From: Enterobacter cloacae complex sp. ECNIH7
Lineage (GTDB): Bacteria; Pseudomonadota; Gammaproteobacteria; Enterobacterales; Enterobacteriaceae
Assembly (NCBI RefSeq): GCF_002208095.1
Contig: NZ_CP017990.1
Coordinates: 3,162,001 to 3,226,000 of the forward strand
DNA length: 64,000 bases
Direction of reading: 5' to 3'
The notes below the pieces were generated by a model. The model saw nothing but the letters and a program-made list of their open reading frames with translations. It had not been told where the DNA came from and ran no database searches. Each line of letters opens with the position of its first letter. Positions within the stretch are counted from its first letter, which is position 1. This document shows, piece after piece, positions 17,571 to 33,115 of the stretch. Made by a program: the position numbers and the translations under genes.

Positions 17571-18044
17571 TTAAGCCGTTTTATGCTCTACCGCGATATA
17601 CATTTCGATATCCCAGTAGCCGTCTGCATTGCCGTCATTAAGATAGCGCTCGAAGCAGGGTTTGAGCGCCATCTGGTACTTATTGTCCTGCAGCAGGGAA
17701 TTAAAGAACTGATACCACGGCGTGGCGAAGTCATAGTTTTCCACACGCGCCGTCGCCACGGCATAATCCCCAGCCGCGATTTCCGTCATCATGACGCCCT
17801 CGCTGTTTTCCGGAATAACGAAATCGTCCGGCACCGTAACGGCCGTATCGCAGCGCAGTTTTTCTGCCGGGACCTCGTCGGGGTTATCGTAATAGACCGC
17901 AACCCACTCCAGCGGCTCAATGTGGCGCCCGTCCACCCACATCACCAGCTGTTCAAAGCCCTGTTTTACCGTTTGTTCCCACGGTCCGACCAAATGAAAA
18001 CCGGCAATCTTACGTTTATGTTGCTGCTTGATGCTGTAGTCCAT
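17571..18044 (-). CDS. sbmC: DNA gyrase inhibitor SbmC (GyrI)
   Basis: SbmC (GyrI) binds and inhibits DNA gyrase and protects against microcin B17 and some DNA-damaging agents. With the start at ATG 18044, behind GGAGGCAGC, the protein has 157 residues as in E. coli. It is a GyrI-like small-molecule-binding fold with conserved blocks [23 protein letters not shown] and [12 protein letters not shown] LexA box just upstream indicates SOS control. The frame is open further upstream to 18077, but that would run through the operator. Confidence 0.94.
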   Translation of the reverse strand: MDYSIKQQHKRKIAGFHLVGPWEQTVKQGFEQLVMWVDGRHIEPLEWVAVYYDNPDEVPAEKLRCDTAVTVPDDFVIPENSEGVMMTEIAAGDYAVATARVENYDFATPWYQFFNSLLQDNKYQMALKPCFERYLNDGNADGYWDIEMYIAVEHKTA

Positions 18045-18061
18045 GCTGCCTCCATTTATTA

Positions 18062-18077
18062 CTGTATATTTATACAC
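18062..18077 (-). promoter_or_regulatory. LexA box of sbmC
   Basis: CTGTATATTTATACAC matches the LexA consensus CTGT-N8-ACAG at all but the last base. It lies 18 bases upstream of the sbmC ATG. sbmC is an established SOS gene in E. coli, so the match is expected. Confidence 0.85.
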
Positions 18078-18163
18078 TATAAGGCTGGATTACTATTATC
18101 GGCAAACGAGGAGTGTTTATTATGTGAGCAGACTCGCAACCCTGCCAGTCTGCCCATCAGCGG

Positions 18164-19330
18164 TTAAAGCGTGTGGTGGAGATAATCGCTCATGCGAGAG
18201 AACAGTCCACCTTTATCAACGGCTTCCAGCGTCACCAGCGGCCAGTGCGCCACCACCTTGTCGCGGTCATAGAGCTGGATCTCCCCGACCCGCTGATGCG
18301 CAGCAATCGGCGCTTCCAGCTCTTTTTTATCCAGCACGTATTTGGCTTTGATGTTCGGCACTTCCGCTTTCGGCAGGGCCAGCCAGAAGTCCTGGTCGGT
18401 GCCCAGTTTCACCTGCTCCTTATCACCGTACCAGATACGCTCTGTCCCCACTTTTTTACCGTTGTGCAGGATTTGCACCGTATCGAAGTTCTGCTGCCCC
18501 CAGTGCAGCAGTTTCCGGGCCTGGTCCTCACGTCCTTTCGGGCTGTCCGCCCCCATCACCACCGCGATTAAACGACGCTCCCCGTCAACAGCGGAGGCAA
18601 TCAGGTTAAAGCCCGCTCCCGAGGTGTGCCCCGTTTTAAGCCCGTCCACGTTCATGGTTTTATCCCACAGCAGGCCGTTACGGTTTTGCTGGGTGATCCC
18701 GTTCCAGGTCAGGCTCTTTTCGCTGTACATATGGTAAAACTCAGGCTCGCCGTGAATGATGGCCCGGGAAAGTACGGCCAGGTCATAGGCCGAGCTGTGC
18801 TGGCCCGGCGCGTCCAGCCCGTGGACGGTTTCAAAGTGCGTATCGCGCAGGTTCAGCTTCTGCACGTAGTCGTTCATCATCTTCACAAACTGCGGCTGAC
18901 CGCCCGCCACGTGATCGGCCAGCGCCACGCAGGCGTCGTTGCCGGAATCGACGATCAGACCGCGGCTTAAATCACGCACCGAGACGCGATCGCCCTCTTT
19001 CAGGAACATCAGCGACGAGCCGTCAAAAACCGGGTTGCCTTTTGCCCACGCGTCACGCCCGACGGTGACAATGTCGTCCGGCGTAATGCGATGGCTATCA
19101 ATGGCCCGATCAACCACATACCCCGTCATCAGCTTGGTCAGGCTCGCCGGATTGCGTTGTTGATGTTCGTTGCCCGCCGTTAAGATCTGACCAGTCGTGT
19201 AGTCCATCAGCACCCAGGAGCCAGCCTGAATGGCCGGAGCCTGCGGCGAAAAATCCAGTGGTTCGGCCGCAAAAGCAGATGAGACACTCGAAGCGAGTAA
19301 AGAAACAGCAATAAACAGACGGCGTTTCAA
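18164..19330 (-). CDS. dacD: D-alanyl-D-alanine carboxypeptidase DacD (PBP6b)
   Basis: DacD is a low-molecular-mass penicillin-binding protein that trims the terminal D-Ala of peptidoglycan pentapeptides in the periplasm. The 388-residue protein has a signal peptide ending near AFA (residue 21). The three active-site motifs are SLTK (Ser63, Lys66), SGN and KTG (in LKTGHTSGAG), followed by the PBP5-type C-terminal domain and an amphipathic membrane anchor at the end. The start codon is TTG at 19330, with GAGGA eight bases upstream; E. coli dacD is also annotated with TTG. Its low-efficiency start fits a minor enzyme. Confidence 0.96.
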   Translation of the reverse strand: MKRRLFIAVSLLASSVSSAFAAEPLDFSPQAPAIQAGSWVLMDYTTGQILTAGNEHQQRNPASLTKLMTGYVVDRAIDSHRITPDDIVTVGRDAWAKGNPVFDGSSLMFLKEGDRVSVRDLSRGLIVDSGNDACVALADHVAGGQPQFVKMMNDYVQKLNLRDTHFETVHGLDAPGQHSSAYDLAVLSRAIIHGEPEFYHMYSEKSLTWNGITQQNRNGLLWDKTMNVDGLKTGHTSGAGFNLIASAVDGERRLIAVVMGADSPKGREDQARKLLHWGQQNFDTVQILHNGKKVGTERIWYGDKEQVKLGTDQDFWLALPKAEVPNIKAKYVLDKKELEAPIAAHQRVGEIQLYDRDKVVAHWPLVTLEAVDKGGLFSRMSDYLHHTL

Positions 19331-19540
19331 CGGTATATCCTCAGGTCATTAAAAATCGATGACCTTTTTACGGGAGTTCTGATGTCGTTACCTGGCTTAA
19401 TTGCAAAAAAATGTGACAGAACGCAGATTTTTCTCTGAAGCTGGCGCGCAAATTTGCGTCACGGCGGTGCTTTTTATTCGGTCTGAACCGCACGATCGTT
19501 TACCATAGTGACGTCATTTTTTAACAGGATGGTATTACTG

Positions 19541-20965
19541 GTGTCTGACTCTGCCGCTCGCCCGACTTTTTTATTTCATGACTACGAAACCTTTGGCACG
19601 CACCCGGCGCTGGACCGACCGGCGCAGTTTGCCGCCATTCGTACCGACGACGAATTCAACATTATTGGCGAGCCTGAGGTCTTTTACTGCAAACCGGCTG
19701 ATGACTACCTGCCGCAGCCCGGGGCGGTCATGGTCACCGGGATCACGCCTCAGGAAGCGCGCGAGAAAGGCGTTAACGAGGCAGAATTCGCCCGACGCAT
19801 CCACGATCTGTTTACCGTCCCCAATACCTGCGTGGTCGGTTACAACAACATCCGCTTCGATGACGAAGTGACGCGCAACATCTTTTATCGCAACTTCTAC
19901 GATCCCTATGCCTGGAGCTGGCAGAACCGCAATTCACGCTGGGATTTGCTCGACATCATGCGCGCCTGTTATGCCCTGCGTCCTGAGGGCATTAACTGGC
20001 CTGAAAATGAGGAAGGGCTGACCAGCTTCCGGCTGGAACACCTGACGCGCGCCAACGGCATCGAGCACAGCAATGCCCACGACGCGATGGCGGACGTCTA
20101 TGCCACCATTGCCATGGCGAAACTGGTGAAAAACGCGCAGCCCCGGCTGTTTGAGTATCTGCTGAGCCACCGCAGCAAGCAGAAGCTCATGACCCTTATC
20201 GACGTGCCGCAGATGAAACCCCTGGTGCATATTTCCGGCATGTTTGGCGCCTGGCGCGGTAATACCAGCTGGGTTGCCCCGCTGGCCTGGCATCCGGACA
20301 ATCGTAATGCGGTCATCATGGTGGATTTAGCCGGCGATATTTCGCCGCTGCTCGAGCTCGACAGCGACAGCCTGCGCGAACGGCTTTACACCCCGAAAAA
20401 TGAGCTCGGCGATCTGCCTGCGGTGCCGGTCAAACTGGTGCATATCAATAAATGTCCGGTACTCGCGCAGGCGAATACGCTGCGCCCGGAAGATGCGGAC
20501 AGACTGGGCATTAACCGGCAGCACTGCCTCGATAACCTGAAAGTGCTGCGCGAAAACCCGCAGGTGCGCGAGAAAGTGGTTGCTATCTTTGCCGAGGCGG
20601 AGCCGTTCGTGCCGTCTGAAAACGTGGATGCCCAGCTCTACAACGGCTTCTTCAGCGATGCCGACCGCGCGGCGATGAATATCGTTCTGCAAACCGAGCC
20701 GCGTAACTTACCGGCGCTGGATATTACTTTCGCCGATAAACGCATCGAAAAGCTGATGTTTAACTACCGCGCGCGTAACTTCCCCGGCACGCTGGACGAG
20801 GCAGAGCAGGATCGCTGGCTGCAGCATCGTCGCAATGTCTTTACCCAGGAGTTTCTTAACAGCTATGCCCAGGAGCTGGAAATGCTTTATGGCCAGTATG
20901 AAGGAAATGCTGAGAAACAGGCGCTGTTGAAATCCCTGTTCCAGTACGCTCAAGAGATTGTCTGA
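19541..20965 (+). CDS. sbcB: Exodeoxyribonuclease I SbcB
   Basis: SbcB digests single-stranded DNA 3' to 5' and works in recombination and mismatch repair. The DEDDh catalytic residues are seen as HDYETFG (Asp, Glu), a middle Asp in RFDDEVTRN and the HDAMADVYA block near residue 180. The SH3-like and C-terminal helical domains follow. Starts are ambiguous: GTG 19541 gives 474 residues, closest to the 475 of E. coli, while ATG 19529 and ATG 19508 give longer products. I prefer GTG 19541 by length, though AGGA lies 12 bases away. It is divergent from dacD across about 200 bases. Confidence 0.95.
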   Translation: MSDSAARPTFLFHDYETFGTHPALDRPAQFAAIRTDDEFNIIGEPEVFYCKPADDYLPQPGAVMVTGITPQEAREKGVNEAEFARRIHDLFTVPNTCVVGYNNIRFDDEVTRNIFYRNFYDPYAWSWQNRNSRWDLLDIMRACYALRPEGINWPENEEGLTSFRLEHLTRANGIEHSNAHDAMADVYATIAMAKLVKNAQPRLFEYLLSHRSKQKLMTLIDVPQMKPLVHISGMFGAWRGNTSWVAPLAWHPDNRNAVIMVDLAGDISPLLELDSDSLRERLYTPKNELGDLPAVPVKLVHINKCPVLAQANTLRPEDADRLGINRQHCLDNLKVLRENPQVREKVVAIFAEAEPFVPSENVDAQLYNGFFSDADRAAMNIVLQTEPRNLPALDITFADKRIEKLMFNYRARNFPGTLDEAEQDRWLQHRRNVFTQEFLNSYAQELEMLYGQYEGNAEKQALLKSLFQYAQEIV

Positions 20966-20976
20966 GCGAGGGGTAT

Positions 20977-21012
20977 AAAAAAAGCCGGAGGCGATGTCTC
21001 CGGCTTTTTTTT
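20977..21012. terminator. Bidirectional terminator after sbcB
   Basis: The stem AAAGCCGGAG/CTCCGGCTTT with a seven-base loop is bounded by A and T runs of seven or more. Confidence 0.92.
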
Positions 21013-21045
21013 GCCCGCTGGCACAGGCCTACGGGTGTGTCGTTT

Positions 21046-21079
21046 TGTAGGCCGGGCAAGCGCTAGCGCCACCCGGCGA
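21046..21079. repeat. REP element
   Basis: GTAGGCCGGGCAAGCGC is followed by GCGCCACCCGGC, the imperfect palindrome typical of enterobacterial REP sequences. It lies just after the plaP stop codon. Confidence 0.85.
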
Positions 21080-21083
21080 GTCA

Positions 21084-22442
21084 TTACGCGACGTCTTCGT
21101 ACTGTGGAACCGGGTTACGGAAGCTCTTCGTGACGCAGGCCAGGTAAATCAGGCCGATACCCGCCCAAATCAGGCCAAGCACCATAGAGCTCTCTTCCAG
21201 GTTAACCCACAGCGCGCCCACGGTCAGGGCACCGCACATCGGCAGGAACAGATACTGGAAGTGATCTTTCAGCGTCTTGTTACGCTTTTCACGGATCCAG
21301 AACTGAGAGATAACCGACAGGTTAACAAAGGTGAACGCCACCAGCGCACCGAAGTTAATCAGCGCCGTTGCCATCACCAGGTCAAAGTTAATCGCCAGCA
21401 GCGCAATGGCACCGACCAGGATGATGTTCATCGCCGGGGTACGCCAGGTTGGATGCACGTAGCCGAAGAAGCTTTTCGGGAATACGCCATCGCGGCCCAT
21501 CACGTACATCAGACGCGCAACGCCTGCATGCGCGGCCATACCGGACGCCAGTACGGTAATAGTGGAGAAGATCAGCGCGCCAACCTGGAACGCTTTACCC
21601 GCCACATAGAGCATGATTTCCGGCTGAGATGCATCCGGATCCTTGAAGCGGGAGATATCCGGGAAGTACAGCTGCAGGAAATAGGTCGAGAAAATAAAGA
21701 TCAGACCACCAATCAGCGCTGTCAGGAAGATTGCACGAGGGATCACGCGCTCTGCATCTTTCGTTTCTTCAGACAGGTTGCTGATGCCGTCAAAACCGGT
21801 AAAGGAGAAGCACAGAATGGTTGCCCCGGTAATCATCGGGATCACATGGGCATCACCAGACCAGAACGGCTTGCTGCTCGCCAGAGTGCCGGCACCTTCA
21901 CCGTGGAACACACCGTAAATCACCATGCCAAGAATAACGGCAATCAGGACAACCTGAAGGACGACGATCACGGAGTTAAAGTTGGCAACGGACTTAATGC
22001 TGCGCAGGTTAAAGGCAGTCATAAAGGCCACCAGCGCCACGACGAACATCCAGGATGGAATCGACGGCACCAGCGCTTCAAAATAAATTTTTGCCAGCAG
22101 AATGTTGATCATCGGCGCGAACAGATAGTCGAGCAGCGAAGACCAGCCCACCATAAAGCCAACTGTCGGGCTGATGGATTTCTGGGCATAGGTGTAGGCG
22201 GAACCGGCAGACGGATAGCGACGCACCAGTTTACCGTAGCTCAGCGCGGTAAAGAGGATCGCAATCAGCGCGAAGCCATAAGCCGTCGGCACATGACCGT
22301 CTGTGAGGCCTGATACGATACCGAATGTATCGAACAGCGTCATCGGTTGCATATAGGCAAGGCCCATCATAACAACCGGAATCAACGTAAGCGTTTTACG
22401 TAATTCCACGCGAGAGGTGTTTGGAGTTGCGTTATGCGACAT
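21084..22442 (-). CDS. plaP: Putrescine importer PlaP (YeeF), APC family
   Basis: PlaP is a proton-driven, low-affinity putrescine importer of the inner membrane, needed in E. coli for surface motility. The 452-residue length and sequence match E. coli closely, including [20 protein letters not shown] and [13 protein letters not shown]. It has about twelve membrane segments with an APC signature in [15 protein letters not shown]. The start is preceded by AAAGGAGAAT. In E. coli yeeD and yeeE separate it from sbcB; they are absent here. The 271-base upstream gap holds its promoter; I saw no clear operator in it. Confidence 0.95.
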   Translation of the reverse strand: MSHNATPNTSRVELRKTLTLIPVVMMGLAYMQPMTLFDTFGIVSGLTDGHVPTAYGFALIAILFTALSYGKLVRRYPSAGSAYTYAQKSISPTVGFMVGWSSLLDYLFAPMINILLAKIYFEALVPSIPSWMFVVALVAFMTAFNLRSIKSVANFNSVIVVLQVVLIAVILGMVIYGVFHGEGAGTLASSKPFWSGDAHVIPMITGATILCFSFTGFDGISNLSEETKDAERVIPRAIFLTALIGGLIFIFSTYFLQLYFPDISRFKDPDASQPEIMLYVAGKAFQVGALIFSTITVLASGMAAHAGVARLMYVMGRDGVFPKSFFGYVHPTWRTPAMNIILVGAIALLAINFDLVMATALINFGALVAFTFVNLSVISQFWIREKRNKTLKDHFQYLFLPMCGALTVGALWVNLEESSMVLGLIWAGIGLIYLACVTKSFRNPVPQYEDVA

Positions 22443-22713
22443 AGTTATTCTCCTTTACGGTGATAACCGCCACGTAAGCGAAAAAGTGCCCCATTTCTTT
22501 CTTCCTCAGCGACAACAACTGTCGGATTTTAGTAAATATCTATCCGGTACGAAGCCCGGCCTCTTGGTTTTTAGTTTCGTTTCGTACATGCAAAAAAAAA
22601 TAACCGACGCCTTTTATATCGTCGATTATTCATTTGGTTGCAGCGGCCGCATTTTGCCCCACATCGGATACAAAAGGCAATACTTTGCAAAGCATGGGAC
22701 AATTTTCTTTTTA

Positions 22714-23643
22714 CTAACTGGCTGATTTCTGGACGCCGGGCTGAGAGTAAACGGCGGCGATAGCACTATTTGCTAAAATCTCGTCTCGCCACCAGGCGCT
22801 TGCAAGCCCGGCAGTTTGTTCATTCCAGCCTACCCACACCGATTCATTACTGCTTTGAGCAAGTACCTGTTTTTCAACAAGCGCGCCGCTGTCAATAAAC
22901 CGCTGCGCCAGATAGCGAGGTAAATAGCCGCAGCCCAGGCCGCTTATTTGCAGTTCCAGCTTGGTTTTAAAGTCGAAAACGGTAATAGCTTCCTGCTCAT
23001 CAAGCAGCTGCGAGGAGACCGAGCATTCCGGACGAGAGCTGTCCCCGACCACGATGGCGCGGTAGCCTTTAATCACGCGACGGTTAAGCGGCTCGGGTTC
23101 CTGAGCCAGCGGGTGATGGGGCGCCACGGCAAATACCTGCTCGAGCACGCCCAGCCGGGCAAAACCAAAATCACTCAGCTGGGGAGGCTCATGGAGTGCA
23201 CCGACGAAAATGTCCGCCCTGCCCTGCGTTAAGGCATCCCAGGAGCCACCCAGCACACCGTTGATAAAGATAAGCCGGGTCACGCTGTGGTGTTGATAGA
23301 AGGCTTCAATCAGCGGCGTCAGGAGAGAAAACGGAAAGGTATCATCCACGCCAATAACCAGCTCGTTTTCCCAACCCTGATGGAGTTTTACGGCCTGTTT
23401 TTCGAGCTCACGAACGGTATGGAGGACTTCACGGCCTTTTTCCAGCAGCATCTGTCCGGTACGGGTGAAACGTGCGCGGTGTCCGGAGCGATCGAGGATC
23501 TGGATATTGAGGTCGCTTTCCAGTTTTTGAACGGTATAGCTCAGCGCAGATGGGGTTTTGTAGAGCTTTGCTGACGCAGCGGCAAAGCTCCCCTCTTTTT
23601 CCAGAGCATCCAGAATAATAAGAACATCCAGCAGCGGTTTCAT
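22714..23643 (-). CDS. yeeY: LysR-type transcriptional regulator YeeY
   Basis: YeeY is a LysR-family regulator of unknown targets. The 309-residue protein has the N-terminal winged helix-turn-helix at about residues 18-60 (FAAASAKLYKTPSALSYTVQKLE) and a periplasmic-binding-like effector domain to the end. It lies between plaP and yeeZ as in E. coli. Its position makes plaP a candidate target, but I see no autoregulatory site strong enough to name. Confidence 0.92.
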   Translation of the reverse strand: MKPLLDVLIILDALEKEGSFAAASAKLYKTPSALSYTVQKLESDLNIQILDRSGHRARFTRTGQMLLEKGREVLHTVRELEKQAVKLHQGWENELVIGVDDTFPFSLLTPLIEAFYQHHSVTRLIFINGVLGGSWDALTQGRADIFVGALHEPPQLSDFGFARLGVLEQVFAVAPHHPLAQEPEPLNRRVIKGYRAIVVGDSSRPECSVSSQLLDEQEAITVFDFKTKLELQISGLGCGYLPRYLAQRFIDSGALVEKQVLAQSSNESVWVGWNEQTAGLASAWWRDEILANSAIAAVYSQPGVQKSAS

Positions 23644-23684
23644 GCTCGCCCCCTTCTGGTGCGCGATCGTCTCCGCTGCGGGTC

Positions 23685-24509
23685 TTATTCCATTGGCATC
23701 ACCAGCGGATCGGGATACTGATACTCAAACCCCAGCTCATGACAAATGCGATTGCCATCAACAATTTTGCCTTTACTGTCATCCTTTGCCTCACCGAAAA
23801 CCGGCGCCGCCAGGCCCAGCTGACGTGCCATTAGCGGGTAAAACGTGCTGCGCGCCGGATGAGAAGGTGCACATATATTATAGATGTGTCCACCTTTCGG
23901 AGCCTGTAAGAGTAGCTCAATCGCGCCTACAACATCGTCAAGATGCACAAGATTGACGACATGCTGGCCGTCTGGCGCAGACTTACCGGCAAAAAAGCGT
24001 CCCGGATGGCGGCCTGGACCCACCAGCCCCGCCAGACGTACAATATCGACCTGCGTGCCGGGAAGATTATGCAGCCAGTCTTCCAGCTCTTTCAGAACCT
24101 GACCGCTCGCCGTCACTGGACGGCGCTCGGAACTCTCTTTCACCACGCCCTCAACTTCGCCATACACCGACGTCGAGCTGGTAAAAATGATACGCGGAAC
24201 ATGGTGCGCCAGCGCGCTGTCGACGATCTCCTGCATCGCCTGCAGATAAAACGACTCGCCCGGGCCACTGCGCCGCGCGGGGAGCGTGATCACCAGCGCA
24301 TCGACGTTCATCAGCGTGTCCAGATCGTCAGCATCACACACCAGCTCCGGTTCAAGGCGCAGTTCAACGCCGTCAATACCGCACATGCGCGCTGCCTCTA
24401 CCCCATCCGCCGTGGTTTTGCTCCCGGTCACCTGCCAGCCTTTCGCGGCTAATGACATCGCCAGCGGCATTCCCAGCCATCCTAAACCGACAATCGCGAC
24501 CTTTTTCAT
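23685..24509 (-). CDS. yeeZ: NAD(P)-binding SDR-like protein YeeZ
   Basis: YeeZ is a cytoplasmic Rossmann-fold protein of the extended SDR type with no proven substrate. I start at ATG 24509, which gives MKKVAIVGLGWLGMPLA and 274 residues, the E. coli length, with GGAGAATTCGC upstream. The dinucleotide motif is GLGWLG. Further blocks are FTSSTSVYGE and RLAGLVGPGRHPGRFF. The usual YxxxK catalytic pair of SDRs is not evident, so dehydrogenase activity is doubtful. It is divergent from the his operon. Confidence 0.92.
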   Translation of the reverse strand: MKKVAIVGLGWLGMPLAMSLAAKGWQVTGSKTTADGVEAARMCGIDGVELRLEPELVCDADDLDTLMNVDALVITLPARRSGPGESFYLQAMQEIVDSALAHHVPRIIFTSSTSVYGEVEGVVKESSERRPVTASGQVLKELEDWLHNLPGTQVDIVRLAGLVGPGRHPGRFFAGKSAPDGQHVVNLVHLDDVVGAIELLLQAPKGGHIYNICAPSHPARSTFYPLMARQLGLAAPVFGEAKDDSKGKIVDGNRICHELGFEYQYPDPLVMPME

Positions 24510-24615
24510 GCGAATTCTCCTGACTCTCACTCGTCTTTTATCAGGCTACGCCAGCCCGGCAGAACACACAATTCATAGCATCAATATGAAATGAATTAAT
24601 GATCAAAAAAAGCCC

Positions 24616-24645
24616 TTGCAATATGTCGTACAACTGGTTTAGGTT
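24616..24645 (+). promoter_or_regulatory. Promoter of the his operon
   Basis: A -35 box TTGCAA and a -10 box TAGGTT are separated by 18 bases. The TAGGTTAAAAGACATCA stretch is the same as in the E. coli hisG promoter as I recall it. Confidence 0.8.
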
Positions 24646-24684
24646 AAAAGACATCAAATGAATAAGCATTCATCGAGAATTTAT

Positions 24685-24735
24685 ATGACACGCGTTCAAT
24701 TTAAACACCACCATCATCACCATCATCCTGACTAG
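24685..24735 (+). CDS. hisL: his operon leader peptide HisL
   Basis: This 16-residue leader peptide reads MTRVQFK, seven consecutive His codons, then PD and TAG. It is the control element of histidine attenuation: slow decoding of the His codons when charged tRNA-His is short prevents the downstream terminator from forming. The peptide is the same as in E. coli. Confidence 0.98.
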   Translation: MTRVQFKHHHHHHHPD

Positions 24736-24795
24736 TCTTTCAGGCGATGTGTGCTGGAAGACGTTTGGATCTTCCAGTGGTGCATGAACGCATGA

Positions 24796-24834
24796 AAAAG
24801 CCCCCGGAAGATCTTCTTCCGGGGGCTTTTTTTT
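24796..24834 (+). terminator. his attenuator terminator
   Basis: The stem AAAGCCCCCGGAAGA/TCTTCCGGGGGCTTT is followed by a long T-run. It lies 60 bases after hisL and 45 bases before hisG. Confidence 0.96.
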
Positions 24835-24879
24835 GGACCGAATTCAGACAGGTTAAAACAGGTTAACGAGGAATAAAGA

Positions 24880-25779
24880 ATGTTAGATAACTCACGCTTA
24901 CGCATAGCTATTCAAAAATCAGGCCGTTTGAGCGACGATTCACGCGAACTGCTGGCCCGCTGCGGGATTAAAATTAACCTGCACACCCAGCGCCTGATTG
25001 CTCTGGCTGAAAACATGCCCATCGACATTCTGCGCGTTCGTGATGACGATATTCCCGGCCTGGTCATGGATGGCGTCGTTGACCTCGGCATTATCGGGGA
25101 AAACGTGCTGGAAGAAGAGCTGCTGACCCGCCGCGCGCAGGGCGAAGATCCGCGTTACTTCACACTGCGTCGTCTGGACTTCGGCGGCTGCCGCCTGTCC
25201 CTGGCTACGCCGGTTGACGAAGCGTGGGAAGGCCCGGCCGCGCTGAACGGCAAACGTATTGCCACCTCTTACCCTCACCTGTTAAAGCGTTATCTCGACC
25301 AGAAAGGCGTGCAGTTTAAATCCTGCCTGCTGAACGGCTCCGTTGAAGTGGCGCCGCGTGCGGGTCTGGCGGACGCCATCTGTGACCTCGTCTCTACCGG
25401 CGCGACGCTGGAAGCCAACGGTCTGCGCGAAGTGGAAGTGATCTACCGCTCTAAAGCGTGCCTGATTCAGCGCGACGGCGAGATGGCCGATGCCAAGCAG
25501 CAGCTGATCGACAAGCTGCTGACCCGTATTCAGGGCGTGATTCAGGCGCGTGAGTCTAAATACATCATGATGCACGCCCCAACCGAGCGTCTGGATGAAG
25601 TGATTGCCCTCCTGCCGGGCGCTGAGCGCCCAACCATCCTGCCGCTGGCGGGCGATCAGCAGCGCGTGGCGATGCACATGGTGAGCAGCGAAACCCTGTT
25701 CTGGGAAACCATGGAAAAACTGAAAGCGCTGGGCGCAAGCTCCATCCTGGTGCTGCCTATTGAGAAGATGATGGAGTAA
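24880..25779 (+). CDS. hisG: ATP phosphoribosyltransferase HisG
   Basis: HisG joins ATP and PRPP, the first and feedback-inhibited step of histidine synthesis. The 299-residue protein is the long, hexameric form: two catalytic domains (to about 225) followed by the ACT-like His-binding regulatory domain. The PRPP-binding loop is [13 protein letters not shown]. The start follows ACGAGGAATAAAGA. It is the first structural gene after the attenuator. Confidence 0.98.
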   Translation: MLDNSRLRIAIQKSGRLSDDSRELLARCGIKINLHTQRLIALAENMPIDILRVRDDDIPGLVMDGVVDLGIIGENVLEEELLTRRAQGEDPRYFTLRRLDFGGCRLSLATPVDEAWEGPAALNGKRIATSYPHLLKRYLDQKGVQFKSCLLNGSVEVAPRAGLADAICDLVSTGATLEANGLREVEVIYRSKACLIQRDGEMADAKQQLIDKLLTRIQGVIQARESKYIMMHAPTERLDEVIALLPGAERPTILPLAGDQQRVAMHMVSSETLFWETMEKLKALGASSILVLPIEKMME

Positions 25780-25784
25780 TGGCC

Positions 25785-31289
<5,505 letters not shown>

Positions 31290-31296
<7 letters not shown>

Positions 31297-31901
31297 CAGA
31301 GCAACAACAGGCGCAGCTGGACTGGGAAAAAACGGACGGATTACTGCCGGTGGTTGTCCAGCATGCCGTCTCAGGCGAAGTGCTGATGCTGGGATATATG
31401 AACCAGGACGCGCTGGCGAAAACGATCGACAGCGGTAAAGTGACCTTTTACTCGCGCACGAAACAGCGCCTGTGGACCAAAGGGGAAACCTCGGGTCATT
31501 TCCTGAACGTGGTCAGCATGGCGCCTGACTGCGACAACGACAGTCTGCTGGTGCTGGCAAACCCAATCGGCCCAACCTGCCATAAGGGCACCAGCAGTTG
31601 CTTCGGCGAGGCGAGCCACCAGTGGTTGTTCCTGTATCAACTGGAACAGCTGCTGGCAGAGCGTAAAACGGCGGATCCTGAAAGTTCCTACACCGCGAAG
31701 CTGTACGCCAGCGGAACCAAGCGTATTGCACAGAAGGTGGGTGAAGAAGGCGTTGAAACCGCGCTGGCCGCGACCGTGCATGACCGCGAGGAGCTGACGA
31801 ATGAAGCGTCTGATTTGATGTATCACCTACTGGTTCTGCTGCAGGATCAGGAGCTGGATTTGACGGCGGTGATTGAGAATCTTCGAAAGCGTCATAAATA
31901 A
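31290..31901 (+). CDS. hisI: Bifunctional phosphoribosyl-AMP cyclohydrolase/phosphoribosyl-ATP pyrophosphatase HisI
   Basis: HisI (HisIE) carries steps two and three of histidine synthesis. Residues 1-115 are the Zn/Mg-dependent cyclohydrolase, with [18 protein letters not shown] and the Cys ligands in APDCDND and [12 protein letters not shown]. Residues 115-203 are the helical pyrophosphatase, with the acidic helix motif [11 protein letters not shown] and [13 protein letters not shown]. The fused 203-residue form is normal in enterobacteria. It is the last gene of the operon. Confidence 0.98.
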
Positions 31902-31929
31902 AAAAACCGGGGATTTCCCCCGGTTTTTT
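31901..31929. terminator. Bidirectional terminator after hisI
   Basis: A CCGGGG/CCCCGG stem is flanked by runs of six or more A and T. It separates the his operon from the convergent wzz gene. Confidence 0.92.
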
Positions 31930-31940
31930 AAATCTGCAAA

Positions 31941-32921
31941 TCAGGCTTTTGGCTTATAGTTGCGTAATGCGTTACGCCCCAATACCACACCAGAACCAAT
32001 CATTCCGCCCAGCAGCACGGCAAGGATCAGAACAATGGCTTTTTTCGGGCTATCGCGACGAACGGGCAGATCCGGCTTCATGACGTAACGGTAGACGTGG
32101 ATAGTGTCCGGGTTTACGTTCAGATTTTGAATGTCCAGCAAGTTTTGCCGGGTCTGATAGTAAGCCGTAGAAAAGACCAGCGGACGAGAGGCTTCGTTTT
32201 GAATCATCGACTTCAGCCCCTCGCTTCCCAGCAGGAACATCGTCTCCTGAGTTACATCCTGGGTTTGCTGGAGCTGCGGCGAGGAGATTTTCGCCGCTTC
32301 AGCATTTTTCAGCGCCTCAACGATCTGTTTGATACGCAGATCTTTCTGCTCCTGAGCGACCTTCTCCTGGTTTACCAGGGAATCGTTCAGGGTTTTAACC
32401 TGCTCCTTAATATTGTCCTTAAGGTCAAGGGCAAGTTCTTTTGCCGTTTGCTCATCAACTTGCTGAATGTACTGCGCTAACTGCTTTTGAGCCGCTTCTG
32501 CAGATGTACTGGTGTAGGAGACGCTTAACGGCAGCGTTTGCCCTTTCACAGCAGGCTCAATAGTCAGTTTTTCTGGATCTTCCTGATTATCCAGCGCCTG
32601 CGATAACGCCGAGAAAGAGGAGTTGAAACGGCCAATCGCACGCGTTTGAATATCCAGCATTGAAGGGGCAGCACTGCCATAGAGAATGTTCAATGCGTTT
32701 GAATAGGTCGCTATTTGGGCAGCATCAGGCTGGGCAATAATTGCACTTGAGGTCCACTTCTCTTTCGCAACAGACAGATAACCAATAGCCAGGGCAATAA
32801 AAACAACAACAAACGTTGCTATCATCCACTTCCCACGCCACAGCTGTACCACTAAATCGAGTAAATCAATTTGCTCAGGCTCATTGCTTCGGCTGACCTG
32901 GCTATTGTTGTTTTGCGTCAT
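31941..32921 (-). CDS. wzzB: O-antigen chain length regulator WzzB
   Basis: WzzB sets the modal length of O-antigen made by Wzy. I start at ATG 32921 (MTQNNNSQVS), giving 326 residues as in E. coli; the frame is open upstream but lacks a ribosome site. Two membrane helices, about residues 33-52 and 295-315, flank a long periplasmic coiled-coil-rich domain, the layout of a class 1 polysaccharide co-polymerase. The Pro/Gly-rich segment before TM2 reads KPDLPVRRDSPKKA. It serves the O-antigen cluster located 6 kb to the right. Confidence 0.96.
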   Translation of the reverse strand: MTQNNNSQVSRSNEPEQIDLLDLVVQLWRGKWMIATFVVVFIALAIGYLSVAKEKWTSSAIIAQPDAAQIATYSNALNILYGSAAPSMLDIQTRAIGRFNSSFSALSQALDNQEDPEKLTIEPAVKGQTLPLSVSYTSTSAEAAQKQLAQYIQQVDEQTAKELALDLKDNIKEQVKTLNDSLVNQEKVAQEQKDLRIKQIVEALKNAEAAKISSPQLQQTQDVTQETMFLLGSEGLKSMIQNEASRPLVFSTAYYQTRQNLLDIQNLNVNPDTIHVYRYVMKPDLPVRRDSPKKAIVLILAVLLGGMIGSGVVLGRNALRNYKPKA

Positions 32922-33115
32922 ACAATCCCTAACTGATGAAAAATGGGAAACATAATTATGTTCGTATAGTTTATCTATTGCTGTGGATTTTTCTATAAGA
33001 ATCCGATGAGTTATATCGGAAAGATGCGTTATGTAACTCGCCCCCCTTCGCGCTATCATAGACACCATGTGATGCGTTATCGCATCTGCAAGAATCTGGG
33101 TTTATGAGGGAAGAT

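Noticed and set aside
22443..22713. Possible riboswitch or small gene upstream of plaP
   Set aside because: I found no conserved fold or supported ORF; it looks like an ordinary promoter region.
24706..24726. Seven consecutive His codons that look like an affinity tag
   Set aside because: They are the natural histidine codons of the hisL leader peptide, followed by the attenuator.
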